Shown: positions 18,343 to 27,487 of the stretch, one piece after another
How the letters are laid out: the number at the start of each line of letters is the position of its first letter
Numbering within the stretch: the first letter of the stretch is position 1
Assembly: GCA_001898465.1 (NCBI GenBank)
Contig: MKTX01000003.1
Span: 1 to 64,000, forward strand
Length of the DNA: 64,000 bases
Direction: 5' to 3'
Source of the DNA: Sphingobacteriales bacterium 39-19
GTDB lineage: Bacteria > Bacteroidota > Bacteroidia > Chitinophagales > Chitinophagaceae
The notes under the pieces: model-generated
The model's database searches: none
What the model saw: only the letters and a program-made list of their open reading frames with translations
What the model was told of the DNA's origin: nothing
Program-made: the position numbers and the translations under genes

Positions 18343-19184
18343 TGCGTTGGTTACAATTCATCTTATCACATTCTATCTTCATTTCTTTTTGTGCAGCAGC
18401 ATTGTGTATGCAAACCTATATCCTGCTGCATATACCACCCAATATTCATATTATTGGCCTTGTATTTTTTTCTACCCTCTCCGGTTACAATGTGTATTGG
18501 TTTTTGAGTAAGTTTTTCTTTAGCACTTCCACTTCAATTTTTAAATTTATTAGCATAGCCAGGTCTTATTTTAGTGTAGCTGTAATAAGCGCCGGGCTTA
18601 CCTTTTACTTTTTTTTAAAGGTACCCTATAGTTTGCCTTACCTAATTATTTCCATTTTTCTTACCGCTTTATATTCCATGCCTCTATGGCCCATTCGCCG
18701 TTTGGCAGGCCTGGCACAAAAAGCCGGGTTTTTAAAAACAACTTTGCTGGCATTTACCTGGGCATATACTACAACCGTATTGCCTGCTATTGAAATTTTG
18801 CAGCGTGAAGCTTATGCTATCGCACTATTATTTGCCTCCCGTTTTTTCTTTATGCTCATGTTGTGTGTAATTTTTGATAAACGGGATACCGAAATAGATA
18901 AAATTCATTCTTTACGAAGTATGGCTACCGATATTCCTGCCCGCACACTTAGGGCCTTAATGTATGTAACGCTGTTTTGTTATATGATGGCAGGCATTTT
19001 TGTGCGAATACATTTTGGAGATACGCCCCAGGTTTTTGCTTTTGCACTAACCGGCGCTGTAGTATGGATCGTTTTTGAAATGTCCTTTAAAAAAAGAGGT
19101 TATTTTTTCTATTATTTTGTTGTAGATGGCCTTATGCTCCTCTCATCTGTTTTTACCTGGGGAGCCGATCTGTTAAATTATTAA
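18342..19184 (+). CDS. Multi-spanning membrane protein, UbiA-like
   Basis: 280 aa with about eight membrane helices. The layout recalls UbiA prenyltransferases: a cytoplasmic loop after helix 2 (SGYNVYWFLSKF) and a later acidic loop IFDKRDTEIDKIHSLRSMATD that resembles the second Asp-rich motif. The classic first motif NDxxDxxxD is not present (the equivalent site reads GYNVYWF), so catalytic activity is doubtful. The start is fused to the lipoprotein stop as TAATG, so the two are probably co-translated. It may instead be an unrelated polytopic protein. Confidence 0.65.
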   Translation: MRWLQFILSHSIFISFCAAALCMQTYILLHIPPNIHIIGLVFFSTLSGYNVYWFLSKFFFSTSTSIFKFISIARSYFSVAVISAGLTFYFFLKVPYSLPYLIISIFLTALYSMPLWPIRRLAGLAQKAGFLKTTLLAFTWAYTTTVLPAIEILQREAYAIALLFASRFFFMLMLCVIFDKRDTEIDKIHSLRSMATDIPARTLRALMYVTLFCYMMAGIFVRIHFGDTPQVFAFALTGAVVWIVFEMSFKKRGYFFYYFVVDGLMLLSSVFTWGADLLNY

Positions 19185-19204
19185 CCGGGAACCAAAGCTT
19201 TAGT

Positions 19205-19212
19205 TACTTTTG
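19205..19212 (+). promoter_or_regulatory. Candidate -7 box for the M42 peptidase gene
   Basis: TACTTTTG fits TAnnTTTG, 17 bases before the ATG. Confidence 0.45.
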
Positions 19213-19229
19213 CACAAAATATTTTTACT

Positions 19230-20333
19230 ATGGCTAAAGCAGCAAAATCTAAATCTATACTTACTCCTGCTTCCTATCAATTTTTAGAAAAGTATATTAA
19301 TAATGCCTCTCCCACAGGGTTTGAAACACGGGGGCAAAAATTATGGATGGAACATTTAAAACCCTATACCGATGAATTTTTCACTGACCCCTATGGCACT
19401 GCAGTAGCGGTTATCAATCCAGGCCATCCCTTTAAAGTGGTTATTGAAGCCCATGCCGATGAAATTAGCTGGTTTGTAAATTATATTTCTCCCGAAGGCC
19501 TTTTATATTTAAAAAGAAACGGGGGAGTAGATCACCAGGTAGCGCCCAGTAAAAGAGTCATTATCCATGGAAAAAAAGGGCCTGTAAAAGCGGTATTTGG
19601 CTGGCCCGCCATTCATACCCGTATTGGCGGTGCAGAAAAAGAAACACAGCCAAAAGTAGAAAATTTATTTTTAGATTGCGGGGCCCGAAATAAAAAAGAA
19701 GTGGAAGCGCTGGGCATACATGTAGGTGCCGTAGCCACTTATATAGATGGGTATGAAGAACTGGCGCATGATTTTTTAATAGGCCGTGCATTTGACAACC
19801 GCATTGGTGGTTTTATGATTGGCGAAGTAGCCCGCTTATTAAAAGATAATAAAAAGAAGCTTCCCTATACCTTATATATTGTAAATGCCGTTCAGGAAGA
19901 AATTGGCCTCCGGGGCGCAGAAATGATTGCCCGGCGTATAAAACCCAATGTCGCAATCATTACCGATGTTACCCATGATAGCACAACCCCGATGATCAAT
20001 AAAATGATAGAAGGCGATTGTGTTTGCGGAAAAGGTCCTGTATTAAGTTTTGGCCCCGCTGTTCATAATAAATTATTAGGGTTGGTGCAGGATGTGGCGG
20101 AAAAAAATAAAATTGAAGTGCAGCTCCGGGCCGCAAGCCGCAGTACGGGTACTGATACTGATTCTTTTGCTTATGCCAATGATGGCTGTCCTTCGGTACT
20201 TATTTCTATTCCTTTAAGATATATGCACACAACAGTAGAAATGCTTCATAAAAGGGATATAGAACTTACCATAAAATTAATGTACGAAACATTATTAGCG
20301 CTGAGCCCCAAAACCAACCTGAGTTATTTTTAA
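19230..20333 (+). CDS. M42-family aminopeptidase (glutamyl aminopeptidase/endoglucanase type)
   Basis: 367-aa cytoplasmic metallopeptidase. Members form large tetrahedral shells that trim peptides from the N-terminus. The metal site is visible in order: EAHADEI (first His/Asp), GRAFDNRIGG (bridging Asp), VQEEIGLRGAE (catalytic Glu pair), ITDVTHD and the late His in RYMHTTVEM. The Thr/Lys-rich start is normal. A four-TM membrane protein follows four bases after the stop, so the two are probably co-transcribed. Confidence 0.92.
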   Translation: MAKAAKSKSILTPASYQFLEKYINNASPTGFETRGQKLWMEHLKPYTDEFFTDPYGTAVAVINPGHPFKVVIEAHADEISWFVNYISPEGLLYLKRNGGVDHQVAPSKRVIIHGKKGPVKAVFGWPAIHTRIGGAEKETQPKVENLFLDCGARNKKEVEALGIHVGAVATYIDGYEELAHDFLIGRAFDNRIGGFMIGEVARLLKDNKKKLPYTLYIVNAVQEEIGLRGAEMIARRIKPNVAIITDVTHDSTTPMINKMIEGDCVCGKGPVLSFGPAVHNKLLGLVQDVAEKNKIEVQLRAASRSTGTDTDSFAYANDGCPSVLISIPLRYMHTTVEMLHKRDIELTIKLMYETLLALSPKTNLSYF

Positions 20334-20337
20334 ATTT

Positions 20338-20826
20338 ATGGAAGATCGTTTTTCTAAATATATAAAACTTACTACAGGGCTTATGCTCACTGTAATTGGG
20401 TTTGTATTATCCATCGCCATTCTCTTAGTTCTTATTCGGTTATTATTTGGCATATTAAGCTATGTTCCCTGGATAAGTTATTTTTTTATGGCTTGCTTAA
20501 TTATATTTCCTTCCATATTTTTTATCACGGTGTTTTATATTTACTATAAGCGTACCCGGCTTTATCCCCGTAAATGGATCAGGTACCTCTCTTTTTTTAT
20601 TTTTTGCGCCATCAGTTGTTTTTGGATGTATGTGTTAATTAAAGATGTGATCACATTCACCCGGTATCAATATACAGAAATAGATAAATATATGGGATTT
20701 GGTATGTGGTTGCTTGCCGGCTCGGTATTTACCTTGTTTTTGGTAGGTATGATGCAGGCTTTAGGCCAGCAAAAAGAATTAGACTGGCGTACAAAAAGAC
20801 AACAGGAGCGGGGCGACGTAGATTAA
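20338..20826 (+). CDS. Four-TM membrane protein of unknown function
   Basis: 162 aa with hydrophobic helices near 14-38, 46-68, 82-104 and 119-141 and a charged, Arg/Lys/Gln-rich C-terminal tail (QQKELDWRTKRQQERGD). No family is recognised. It begins four bases after the M42 gene and overlaps the convergent GNAT gene by four bases at the stop. Confidence 0.7.
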   Translation: MEDRFSKYIKLTTGLMLTVIGFVLSIAILLVLIRLLFGILSYVPWISYFFMACLIIFPSIFFITVFYIYYKRTRLYPRKWIRYLSFFIFCAISCFWMYVLIKDVITFTRYQYTEIDKYMGFGMWLLAGSVFTLFLVGMMQALGQQKELDWRTKRQQERGDVD

Positions 20827-21395
20827 CCCGGGTTTTGTAAGCAGTAAATGGCCGAATCGTAAAACTTACTTTCGTAATAATAATTTTCTGTAAAATGGGC
20901 TTCTTTTTGGAATCCCATTTTTTGTAACAGGTGCTCACTTCCTTTGTTTTCAGGATTGATGTGTGCTTCTATACCATGCAGGTTCATTTTCTTAAAACCA
21001 TATTCTATTACGGGTTTTGCGGCTTCCTGCATTATGCCCTGTTGCCAATAATCAGGGCTTAATATATATCCTAATTCTGCTCTTTTATGCTCGGCATCTA
21101 TTCGCCAGAATGTTATATTTCCAATCATCATTTCCGGTTCTTCTTTTAATGCAATCACCCATAAAATAGCTTTATTTTCAAACCAGTTATGCTCAATCAT
21201 TTTTATCATTGCCCGGGCTTCTTTTATATTTTGCAAAGGTTTTTTTTGAATATATTTTAATACCAGCGGGCTGCTGCGTAATGCATACAAACGTTGCGCA
21301 TCCTTTATACCAACGGGCCTTAACAGCAATCTGCGGGTATGTAAAACCGGGAAGGGGTGAAAATTCAAATGCAGGTTAAATTTATTTTTCTCCAT
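20823..21395 (-). CDS. GNAT acetyltransferase, RimJ/RimL-like
   Basis: 190 aa. The RimJ/L branch of GNAT enzymes transfers acetyl from acetyl-CoA to protein N-termini or small amines. Visible are HTRRLLLRPVGIKDAQRLYALRS-type N-terminal sequence, the acetyl-CoA loop region (AELGYILSPDYWQQGIMQEA), and INPENKGSEHLLQKMGF. The substrate cannot be told. It ends four bases inside the convergent membrane-protein gene and lies five bases downstream of a second GNAT gene. Confidence 0.85.
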   Translation of the reverse strand: MEKNKFNLHLNFHPFPVLHTRRLLLRPVGIKDAQRLYALRSSPLVLKYIQKKPLQNIKEARAMIKMIEHNWFENKAILWVIALKEEPEMMIGNITFWRIDAEHKRAELGYILSPDYWQQGIMQEAAKPVIEYGFKKMNLHGIEAHINPENKGSEHLLQKMGFQKEAHFTENYYYESKFYDSAIYCLQNPG

Positions 21396-21400
21396 TGAGT

Positions 21401-21895
21401 TTATCCTGTTTTTTTACCCATGATGATGAGTGAAAATTCTTTGCCATCCATACTGGCCACATCCGGTAAATGCCCCCAGGTTTCAAAGCCCAGGGATTTA
21501 AAAATAGAAAGGCTGGCATAATTATGGGCAAAAATAAACCCTAGTAAATTTTTTATTTTTAAAGCAGGCGCTTCCTTGATACATTCACTTAATATCGCCT
21601 TGCCATACCCCTTTCCCCGGCATTTTTCATCCAGGAAAATACTGATTTCTGCAGTGCCGGAATAGGCAGGCCTCCCATAAAAATCGCTGAAACTTACCCA
21701 ACCGATTTTAGAAAATTGAAGATCATCTTCAATAATCCATATCGGGCGATTACCTGTATGTGCCCAAAACCATTTCTCTTTATCCTTCGTATTTACCGGC
21801 ATCGTATCGGCAGTTACCATACGGCTTGCAATGGTAGAATTATAAATTTCTACTATATAGGGAAGGTCATCAATATAGGCATTCCGAATGAGCAT
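21401..21895 (-). CDS. GNAT acetyltransferase, phosphinothricin-acetyltransferase-like
   Basis: 164 aa. It begins MLIRNAYIDDLPYIVEIYNS, as in Pat/Bar-type enzymes, which acetylate amino-acid-like amines including some antimetabolites. EISIFLDEKCRGKGYGKAIL contains the acetyl-CoA-binding R-G-K-G-Y-G loop, followed by HNYASLSIFKSLGF. It forms a minus-strand pair with the RimJ-like gene, so the two may act together, but their substrates are unknown. Confidence 0.85.
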   Translation of the reverse strand: MLIRNAYIDDLPYIVEIYNSTIASRMVTADTMPVNTKDKEKWFWAHTGNRPIWIIEDDLQFSKIGWVSFSDFYGRPAYSGTAEISIFLDEKCRGKGYGKAILSECIKEAPALKIKNLLGFIFAHNYASLSIFKSLGFETWGHLPDVASMDGKEFSLIIMGKKTG

Positions 21896-22040
21896 CCTGT
21901 AAAAAATTAAGTGCCGGTTGCAGATTATATTCTAATTAGTAATCTTCTGTTTATATAGTTATTTGGATAGCAATTTACTCAAGAAATATTCCGAAATAAA
22001 AAAAATCTGCTCATTTGAAGCGGATTGCGTAAATTCCTCA

Positions 22041-22072
22041 TTGATTATTTAGGGTAAATACGCTTAATTTTG
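22041..22072 (+). promoter_or_regulatory. Candidate promoter of the response regulator
   Basis: TTG (22041-22043), 21-base spacer, TAATTTTG (22065-22072), followed by an 84-base leader. The rest of 21896-22156 shows nothing I can support. Confidence 0.4.
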
Positions 22073-22156
22073 AAATCTTTCGTAATTAAATAGTAAAATG
22101 TGCGTTATTGAATGAGTAATCTTACTGATCCAAAAATTTACTAATTTCACGTTTTT

Positions 22157-22834
22157 ATGAAAAACAATATGCCAGATCCAATAAAAGTTATAATTGCCGA
22201 TGACCATGTGTTATTCCGTGCCGGCGTAAAAGCATTTTTAAGTTTAAAAGAAGATATCCGTGTAATCGGTGAAGCAGATAATGGAATGCACTTACTCACT
22301 TTACTAAAAGCACAGGTTCCTGATATCATTTTATTAGATATTCAAATGCCCATCATGAGCGGTATTGATGCCTTACCGGAGATTAAAAAACTTTGCCCGC
22401 AAACAAAAATCATCATGCTCACTATGCTCGATGAAAACAGTATGATATCTAAATTAATGGAACTGGGTGCCAACAGTTACCTCTCTAAGTCCAGTGATAG
22501 CGAAGTGATTTATGAAGCCATTAAAACCTGTGTAAGCCAGGAATATTATTTTAACGACCTTACCAATAAGGCCATGCTTACCAGCCTGAAACAAAAAAAT
22601 AATGTAGTGCCTCCCCATTTAATGGTACAGGAAGCTGTATTGAATGAAAAGGAAACCACCATCCTTCGGTTGATGTGCGAAGAAAAAAGTACCAAAGAAA
22701 TAGCCGATATTGTAGAGCTTAGCCCCCGTACCGTAGAATCCATAAGGGATAAATTAAAAGTAAAAACGGGTTCAAAAAGTACAGCAGGCTTAATTATGTA
22801 TGCTGTGAAACATAAGATAATCGAAGAAATTTAG
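22157..22834 (+). CDS. LuxR/FixJ-type response regulator
   Basis: 225 aa, NarL-family layout: a receiver domain (about 9-125) and a LuxR-type helix-turn-helix (about 155-220). Phosphorylation would be at Asp61 in IILLDIQMP, with the acidic pair Asp15-Asp16 (IADDH), and the switch Lys is in SKSSDSE. The DNA-binding part reads KEIADIVELSPRTVESIRDKL. No histidine kinase is adjacent, so it is an orphan regulator with an unknown signal. A terminator follows. Confidence 0.93.
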   Translation: MKNNMPDPIKVIIADDHVLFRAGVKAFLSLKEDIRVIGEADNGMHLLTLLKAQVPDIILLDIQMPIMSGIDALPEIKKLCPQTKIIMLTMLDENSMISKLMELGANSYLSKSSDSEVIYEAIKTCVSQEYYFNDLTNKAMLTSLKQKNNVVPPHLMVQEAVLNEKETTILRLMCEEKSTKEIADIVELSPRTVESIRDKLKVKTGSKSTAGLIMYAVKHKIIEEI

Positions 22835-22861
22835 CGGATGACGCTTGTATATTTTTTTCAT

Positions 22862-22892
22862 AAACCCCTCGCTTTACGCACTGGGGTTTTTT
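22862..22892 (+). terminator. Terminator after the response regulator
   Basis: AAACCCC (22862-22868) pairs with GGGGTTT (22883-22889) around a 14-base loop and runs into TTTTTT. Confidence 0.65.
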
Positions 22893-22904
22893 AATGTATT
22901 TCAA

Positions 22905-23753
22905 ATGAACTATTATAATTTTAATGGAAAACTTTTTCCCGAACAGGAACCCGCCTTAGGCCCCAATAGCCGGGCAGTACGCTATGGCGATGGTTTGTTT
23001 GAAACCATTAAATACCGAAATGGCCAGTTGCTGCTGCAAGAAGAACATTTTGACCGCTTATGGCAGGGTATGAGATTATTGAAATTTGATATCCCTGCAC
23101 AGTTTACCCCCCAGCTATTGAAAAATGAAATAGAAAGAACAGTACAAAAAAACAAGCATACATCGGCCAGGATTAGAATGGCGATCGTACGGGGAGAGGG
23201 CGGCATGTTTGATCCTAAAAATCATTTGCCCAATTACATTATACAAAGCTGGCAATTGCCCCAGAAAATTGAACTGCTTAATAGCAATGGCCTTGTATTA
23301 AGCATTTACCGGGATGGATGGAAATCCTGTGATTCATTCTGTAATGTAAAGCACAATAATTACCTCTGCTATTGTATGGCAGCATTATATGCAAAAGAAC
23401 AATTTAGTAATGATGCGTTATTGCTGAATAATTACGGGCGCATTTGCGACAGTAGTATCGCCAATGTGTACATGATAAAAGACGAAAAAATTTTCACCCC
23501 ATCTTTATCAGAAGGGTGCATTGCCGGCGTAATGCGGAATTTTTTAATACAACATTTGCCGGTATTGGGTTATCCTGTTGAGGAAACTCAAATTACGGAA
23601 CAAATGTTATACAGCGCTGATGAAGTGTTTCTTAGTAATTCTATTTTTAATATCCGCTGGATAGCCCATGTGGGTAGTTACGATTATAAAAATAAAAAAG
23701 TTGTTGAGATGGTAAATGCCCTGCATAATGCCTGCCCCGGTGTGTTTTATTGA
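22905..23753 (+). CDS. Class IV aminotransferase (branched-chain aminotransferase or aminodeoxychorismate lyase type)
   Basis: 282-aa PLP enzyme of fold type IV. It starts at the ATG at 22905; a longer TTG-started frame from 22845 would cross the preceding terminator. Visible are NSRAVRYGDGLFETIKY, HFDRLWQGMRLL, CDSFCNVKHNNYLCYCMAA with the PLP-binding Lys in the NVKHNNY position, and SSIANVYMIKDEKIFTPSL. ADC lyase (folate synthesis) and branched-chain or D-amino-acid transaminase share this fold. Lack of the longer C-terminal region slightly favours the PabC type. It has its own terminator. Confidence 0.85.
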   Translation: MNYYNFNGKLFPEQEPALGPNSRAVRYGDGLFETIKYRNGQLLLQEEHFDRLWQGMRLLKFDIPAQFTPQLLKNEIERTVQKNKHTSARIRMAIVRGEGGMFDPKNHLPNYIIQSWQLPQKIELLNSNGLVLSIYRDGWKSCDSFCNVKHNNYLCYCMAALYAKEQFSNDALLLNNYGRICDSSIANVYMIKDEKIFTPSLSEGCIAGVMRNFLIQHLPVLGYPVEETQITEQMLYSADEVFLSNSIFNIRWIAHVGSYDYKNKKVVEMVNALHNACPGVFY

Positions 23754-23783
23754 TTTGTTCAATGCATTGCTTTCATTCATTTT

Positions 23784-23812
23784 GCCTTTCATAACCCGGA
23801 AGGCTTTTTTTT
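23784..23812 (+). terminator. Terminator after the class IV aminotransferase
   Basis: GCCTTTC (23784-23790) pairs with GGAAGGC (23798-23804, one G-T), followed by eight T. Confidence 0.8.
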
Positions 23813-23902
23813 AATTGTGATTGTAATTTTTCTATAAAATAAATATGGCAATTACATGACAATAAAAATGCTTTAAAAAAGAGAAGAGAAGAGTTACGAA
23901 AA

Positions 23903-23910
23903 TAACTTTG
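23903..23910 (+). promoter_or_regulatory. Candidate -7 box for the TonB receptor operon
   Basis: TAACTTTG matches TAnnTTTG. It would give a leader of about 85 bases before the ATG at 24002. Confidence 0.45.
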
Positions 23911-23916
23911 CCAAAA

Positions 23917-23981
23917 TATTTTTAAAATATAACCTGGCCTGTTTGCAGGCATCCCTTCCGCTTTGGGGTATTTTAAAAATA
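23917..23981 (+). promoter_or_regulatory. Inverted repeat in the leader of the haem receptor operon
   Basis: TATTTTTAAAATA (23917-23929) and TATTTTAAAAATA (23969-23981) are perfect inverted repeats, 13 bp. The 39 bases between them include a GCCTG-TTTG-CAGGC hairpin (23937-23950). The transcript could fold into a long stem, or the arms could be protein sites. Confidence 0.4.
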
Positions 23982-24001
23982 CAACACATCAACAAAACTA
24001 A

Positions 24002-26047
24002 ATGAAGAAAATAAGCCTCCTCGCATCTGCCTTACTCCTTGTGATTATAGCTGCTGCACAGGATTCCCTTGCTGTAAAACAGTTAGATGAAGTAATTGTA
24101 ACAGGTCAATACCGGCCACAGTCTATTAAAAAATCAGTTTATCAAACCCGGGTGATCACAGCCGATCGAATTGAAAAACAAGGAGCTTCCAAACTACAGG
24201 ATGTATTAAACTCCGAATTAAATATCAGGTTTGCACAAGACCTGGCAACCGGGGGCACCAATACTACCATGATGGGAATGAAAGGGCAAAATGTAAAAAT
24301 ATTATTAGATGGAATACCCATTGTAGGCAGGCAGGGCATGTCAAACGAATTTAATATCAATCAAATTGATTTAAATACAATTGACCGGATTGAAATTGTA
24401 GAAGGACCCATGTCAGTAATTTATGGGGCAGATGCGTTAGCCGGTGTGATCAACATCATTACAAAAAAAATAAGTAATGCTGCTTTTTCAGTAACTGCAA
24501 AAATACACGAAGAAACGGTGGGTAAGGAGTATAGCTTTTTCGAAAAAGGGATACATGAGCAAAACCTGGGTGCTACCTACCGGTATAAACAGTGGAGTAT
24601 GGGGGGCAATTTGGGTTATCATTATTTTGGCGGGTGGAAAGGTGAAGAGGTTGGCCGTGAATTAGAATGGCATAAAAAAGATCAAATTACCGGCGCAGGA
24701 TTTTTACATTTTCAAAAAGCAAGGTTTCATTTTAATTATCGTTTTGATGGGTTGGATGAAAAAATTACAAATCCCGGAAATTTTATTAGTCCCCAGGTAG
24801 CTTCTAATGATACATTGGCAAACGACCAGGAATATTATACGCAACGGGCCATGCAGCAACTGGAAGCTGCCTATCATTTCCATGACCGGCTTTCTTTATC
24901 CCTGCAATCAGCATATACCGTATATGGCCGCCAGGTAGTATCCAGTACAGTGAGTAAAAAAACCGGGGCAATAAGGGAAAATAATGCACCAGGTGCAAAC
25001 TCCATGGAGCAAATTACCGGCTTTACTTTCAGGTCAATGATGATTTATAAATTGAATCATATATTTTCTTTTCAGCCGGGTGTGGATGTTAATATGGAAA
25101 CGGGGGATGGAGAAAGATTAAAAGCCGGGAAGAACAGGATAAATGATTATGCTTTGTTTTTAACTTCAGAAATTTCTGCATCGCCAAAGATAAGCCTGAA
25201 GCCGGGATTGCGTTTTACCAAAAATTCAAACTATAATGCCCCGGTACTCATTCCCTCTATTAACAGTAAATTTATTGTAAATAAAAATTTCGATATTCGG
25301 GCATCTTACGGAAACGGATTCCGGGCTCCATCCATGCGGGAACTCTATTTTAATTTTATAGATGCCAATCATACCATCCTGGGTAACCCCGATTTGAAAG
25401 CAGAGGTATCTAATAGTTTTAATGCTTCAATAAACTGGAATAAAGTTCAAAATGCAAATACCGTTTTTACCGCCGTAATCAGCGGGTTTTATAATGATGT
25501 GAAAAACCTGATTGATTATGCAGCCTCTTTAAGTGAACCGGGAAAAACAACATTGATTAATGTTTCACACAGTAAATCTGCCGGTATCAACTGGCAGGGA
25601 ACCGTTACCTCCAAAAATTGGAATATCAGCATGGGCGCTGCTTATACAGGCTTTAATAATGAATATGCTGAAACTGAAAAAAACCTGTCCCGAATGTTAT
25701 GGTCTCCTGAAGCTACCACTACATGGGGTTATCACTTTTATAAACAAGCATTGGATATAAACCTGTATTATAAATTTACCGGTAAACGCCCCATTTATGC
25801 TTTTGATAATGATCAAAATTTAGTGCTTACAAAATATGATGCCTTCAGTATGGCCGATATTACATTAAATAAAAAGCTGGGTAAAAATTTAAAAGTGAAT
25901 ATGGGTATTCGGAACCTGTTTAATGTAACCAGTATAAATAGTAATTCTTCTGTTACCAATAGCAGTATTAATACTTCATTCCAGGGAATGTACCAGGCCA
26001 CCGGCAGGGGGTATTTTGCAGGACTTACTTTTAACTGGGCAAAATAA
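24002..26047 (+). CDS. TonB-dependent outer-membrane receptor, haem type (HmuR-like)
   Basis: 681 aa. Signal peptide at 1-19, TonB box QLDEVIVTGQ at about 27-36, plug domain to about 156 ending in IEIVEGPMSVIYGADALAGVINIITKK, then the barrel. Within the barrel are FRAP (440-443), His457 and NPDL (462-465). This FRAP-His-NPDL pattern is that of haem/haemoglobin receptors of the HemR/HmuR type. It should import haem into the periplasm using TonB energy. An HmuY-like lipoprotein follows nine bases after the stop, which supports the haem role. No further carboxypeptidase-like N-terminal extension is present, unlike SusC-type proteins. Confidence 0.85.
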   Translation: MKKISLLASALLLVIIAAAQDSLAVKQLDEVIVTGQYRPQSIKKSVYQTRVITADRIEKQGASKLQDVLNSELNIRFAQDLATGGTNTTMMGMKGQNVKILLDGIPIVGRQGMSNEFNINQIDLNTIDRIEIVEGPMSVIYGADALAGVINIITKKISNAAFSVTAKIHEETVGKEYSFFEKGIHEQNLGATYRYKQWSMGGNLGYHYFGGWKGEEVGRELEWHKKDQITGAGFLHFQKARFHFNYRFDGLDEKITNPGNFISPQVASNDTLANDQEYYTQRAMQQLEAAYHFHDRLSLSLQSAYTVYGRQVVSSTVSKKTGAIRENNAPGANSMEQITGFTFRSMMIYKLNHIFSFQPGVDVNMETGDGERLKAGKNRINDYALFLTSEISASPKISLKPGLRFTKNSNYNAPVLIPSINSKFIVNKNFDIRASYGNGFRAPSMRELYFNFIDANHTILGNPDLKAEVSNSFNASINWNKVQNANTVFTAVISGFYNDVKNLIDYAASLSEPGKTTLINVSHSKSAGINWQGTVTSKNWNISMGAAYTGFNNEYAETEKNLSRMLWSPEATTTWGYHFYKQALDINLYYKFTGKRPIYAFDNDQNLVLTKYDAFSMADITLNKKLGKNLKVNMGIRNLFNVTSINSNSSVTNSSINTSFQGMYQATGRGYFAGLTFNWAK

Positions 26048-26056
26048 AATTTAAAA

Positions 26057-27469
26057 ATGAAAACGATGATGATGAAAAAAATGAAAGTTGCATGTATCTT
26101 GACTCTGCTAAGCAGTATTTTATTTATCGCTTGCCGCAAACAAGATCATTTAGCAGCTCCTGATGTTCTTGTAAATTTTGAAGCCAATACATTGGGAATA
26201 CCTGCTGCTGAAGATAGTATCCTAATTAAATTAAAACTTACATCATCTACCCCGGTAGATGTACCTGTAATCATCAATGTAAATGAAGACCATTTGCAAT
26301 ATGATCAGTCTTATACCTCTGTTCCTGCCCTGGCAGCAGGAAAAATAACAGTGATTGTACCGGCTGGAAATAATGAAGCACAATTCATCATTAAAAAGAA
26401 ACCGGGTGTTTTTTATACCGGTGATGAAAAACTAAATTTAGAAATTTACAGTTCAGCCCAGCCGGTAATTATTGGTGCCGTAAAAAAACTGGAACTTAGT
26501 TTTGGTGAAATTATAGCCACAAATGTGTCTGCCGTAATAAATGGAGGGGGGGGCGATTTTCCGAATAAAGTATTTATTGACCTGAGCGCAAATCGGCAAA
26601 ACCCGGTATTGCGTACCAACTGGGATTTGGGTTTTTATACCGGCCCGGGCTTTAATGTAATTCTTAATTCATCTACGGCCATGATGGCAAAGCAAATAAA
26701 TAAAAATGATTTGAGCCTGGTAACGGCAAACGATACCCTGGGATTTGCTTCAGAGGTTTCCTTTAGCCTTACCAATCCTTCTCCCACAGCCTTGCCTTAT
26801 ATTGATTATCCTGATGGTGACCTGGGCCGTACCGCTATCTCCCCCGTTTTTGCTACACCTTCAGAAAATAAAGTGTATATTATTAACCGGGGAACCGGTG
26901 TAGGAAACCCGGCTCCCGGGCGGGGTTGGAAAAAAATAAGGATATTAAGAAATGCAAGTGGGGGCTATAGTTTACAATATGCCGATATCGGTTCGCCCAC
27001 CTATGCTACTTTAGAAATTCCAAAACAAGATGCCTGGTATTTTAATTATGTTTCTTTTGATAATGGTTTATTAAATGTAGAACCCGAAAAAGATAAATGG
27101 GATTTTGCCTGGACTTATTTTTCAAATGTACTTTCTTATATGGGTACCGATGTTCCTTATTTATACCAGGATTTTATTCTTATTAATAAGGATGTAAGTG
27201 TTTCGAAAGTGATGGTAACCGCTAAAGGATTTGATGATTTTGGTGCTGATGATATTAATGGATTAAGTTTTTCAACTGCACAAAATGCAATAGGAGCCGA
27301 TTGGCGCTCCGGCGGTGGGCCTACAACGCTGCCTTATGTACGTACCGACAGGTATTATATTATTAAAGACGCAGATGCAAATTATTATAAGCTCAAGTTT
27401 ACCGCTCTTACACAAAACAATGAAAGAGGCTATCCTGCATTTGTAGCGGTTTGGTTGAAAAAAGGATAA
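26057..27469 (+). CDS. HmuY-like surface lipoprotein
   Basis: 470 aa. A Lys/Met-rich start leads into a hydrophobic segment and lipobox (ILFIAC, Cys26). Residues about 35-150 form a strand-rich Calx-beta-like domain (PAAEDSILIKLKL, VIINVNEDHLQYD). The C-terminal 300 residues fit the HmuY family: TNWDLGFYTGPGFNVILNSS, then DKWDFAWTYFSNVLSYM and a long Tyr-rich end. HmuY binds haem and passes it to HmuR. In Porphyromonas hmuY precedes hmuR; here the receptor comes first. A strong terminator closes the operon. Haem ligands are not clear by eye. Confidence 0.8.
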   Translation: MKTMMMKKMKVACILTLLSSILFIACRKQDHLAAPDVLVNFEANTLGIPAAEDSILIKLKLTSSTPVDVPVIINVNEDHLQYDQSYTSVPALAAGKITVIVPAGNNEAQFIIKKKPGVFYTGDEKLNLEIYSSAQPVIIGAVKKLELSFGEIIATNVSAVINGGGGDFPNKVFIDLSANRQNPVLRTNWDLGFYTGPGFNVILNSSTAMMAKQINKNDLSLVTANDTLGFASEVSFSLTNPSPTALPYIDYPDGDLGRTAISPVFATPSENKVYIINRGTGVGNPAPGRGWKKIRILRNASGGYSLQYADIGSPTYATLEIPKQDAWYFNYVSFDNGLLNVEPEKDKWDFAWTYFSNVLSYMGTDVPYLYQDFILINKDVSVSKVMVTAKGFDDFGADDINGLSFSTAQNAIGADWRSGGGPTTLPYVRTDRYYIIKDADANYYKLKFTALTQNNERGYPAFVAVWLKKG

Positions 27470-27487
27470 AAGTAAAATTCTATTCTT

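Noticed and set aside
22845-22904. N-terminal extension of the class IV aminotransferase from a TTG at 22845
   Set aside because: It would cross an intrinsic terminator at 22862-22892 and has no family-like residues; the ATG at 22905 gives the normal N-terminus.
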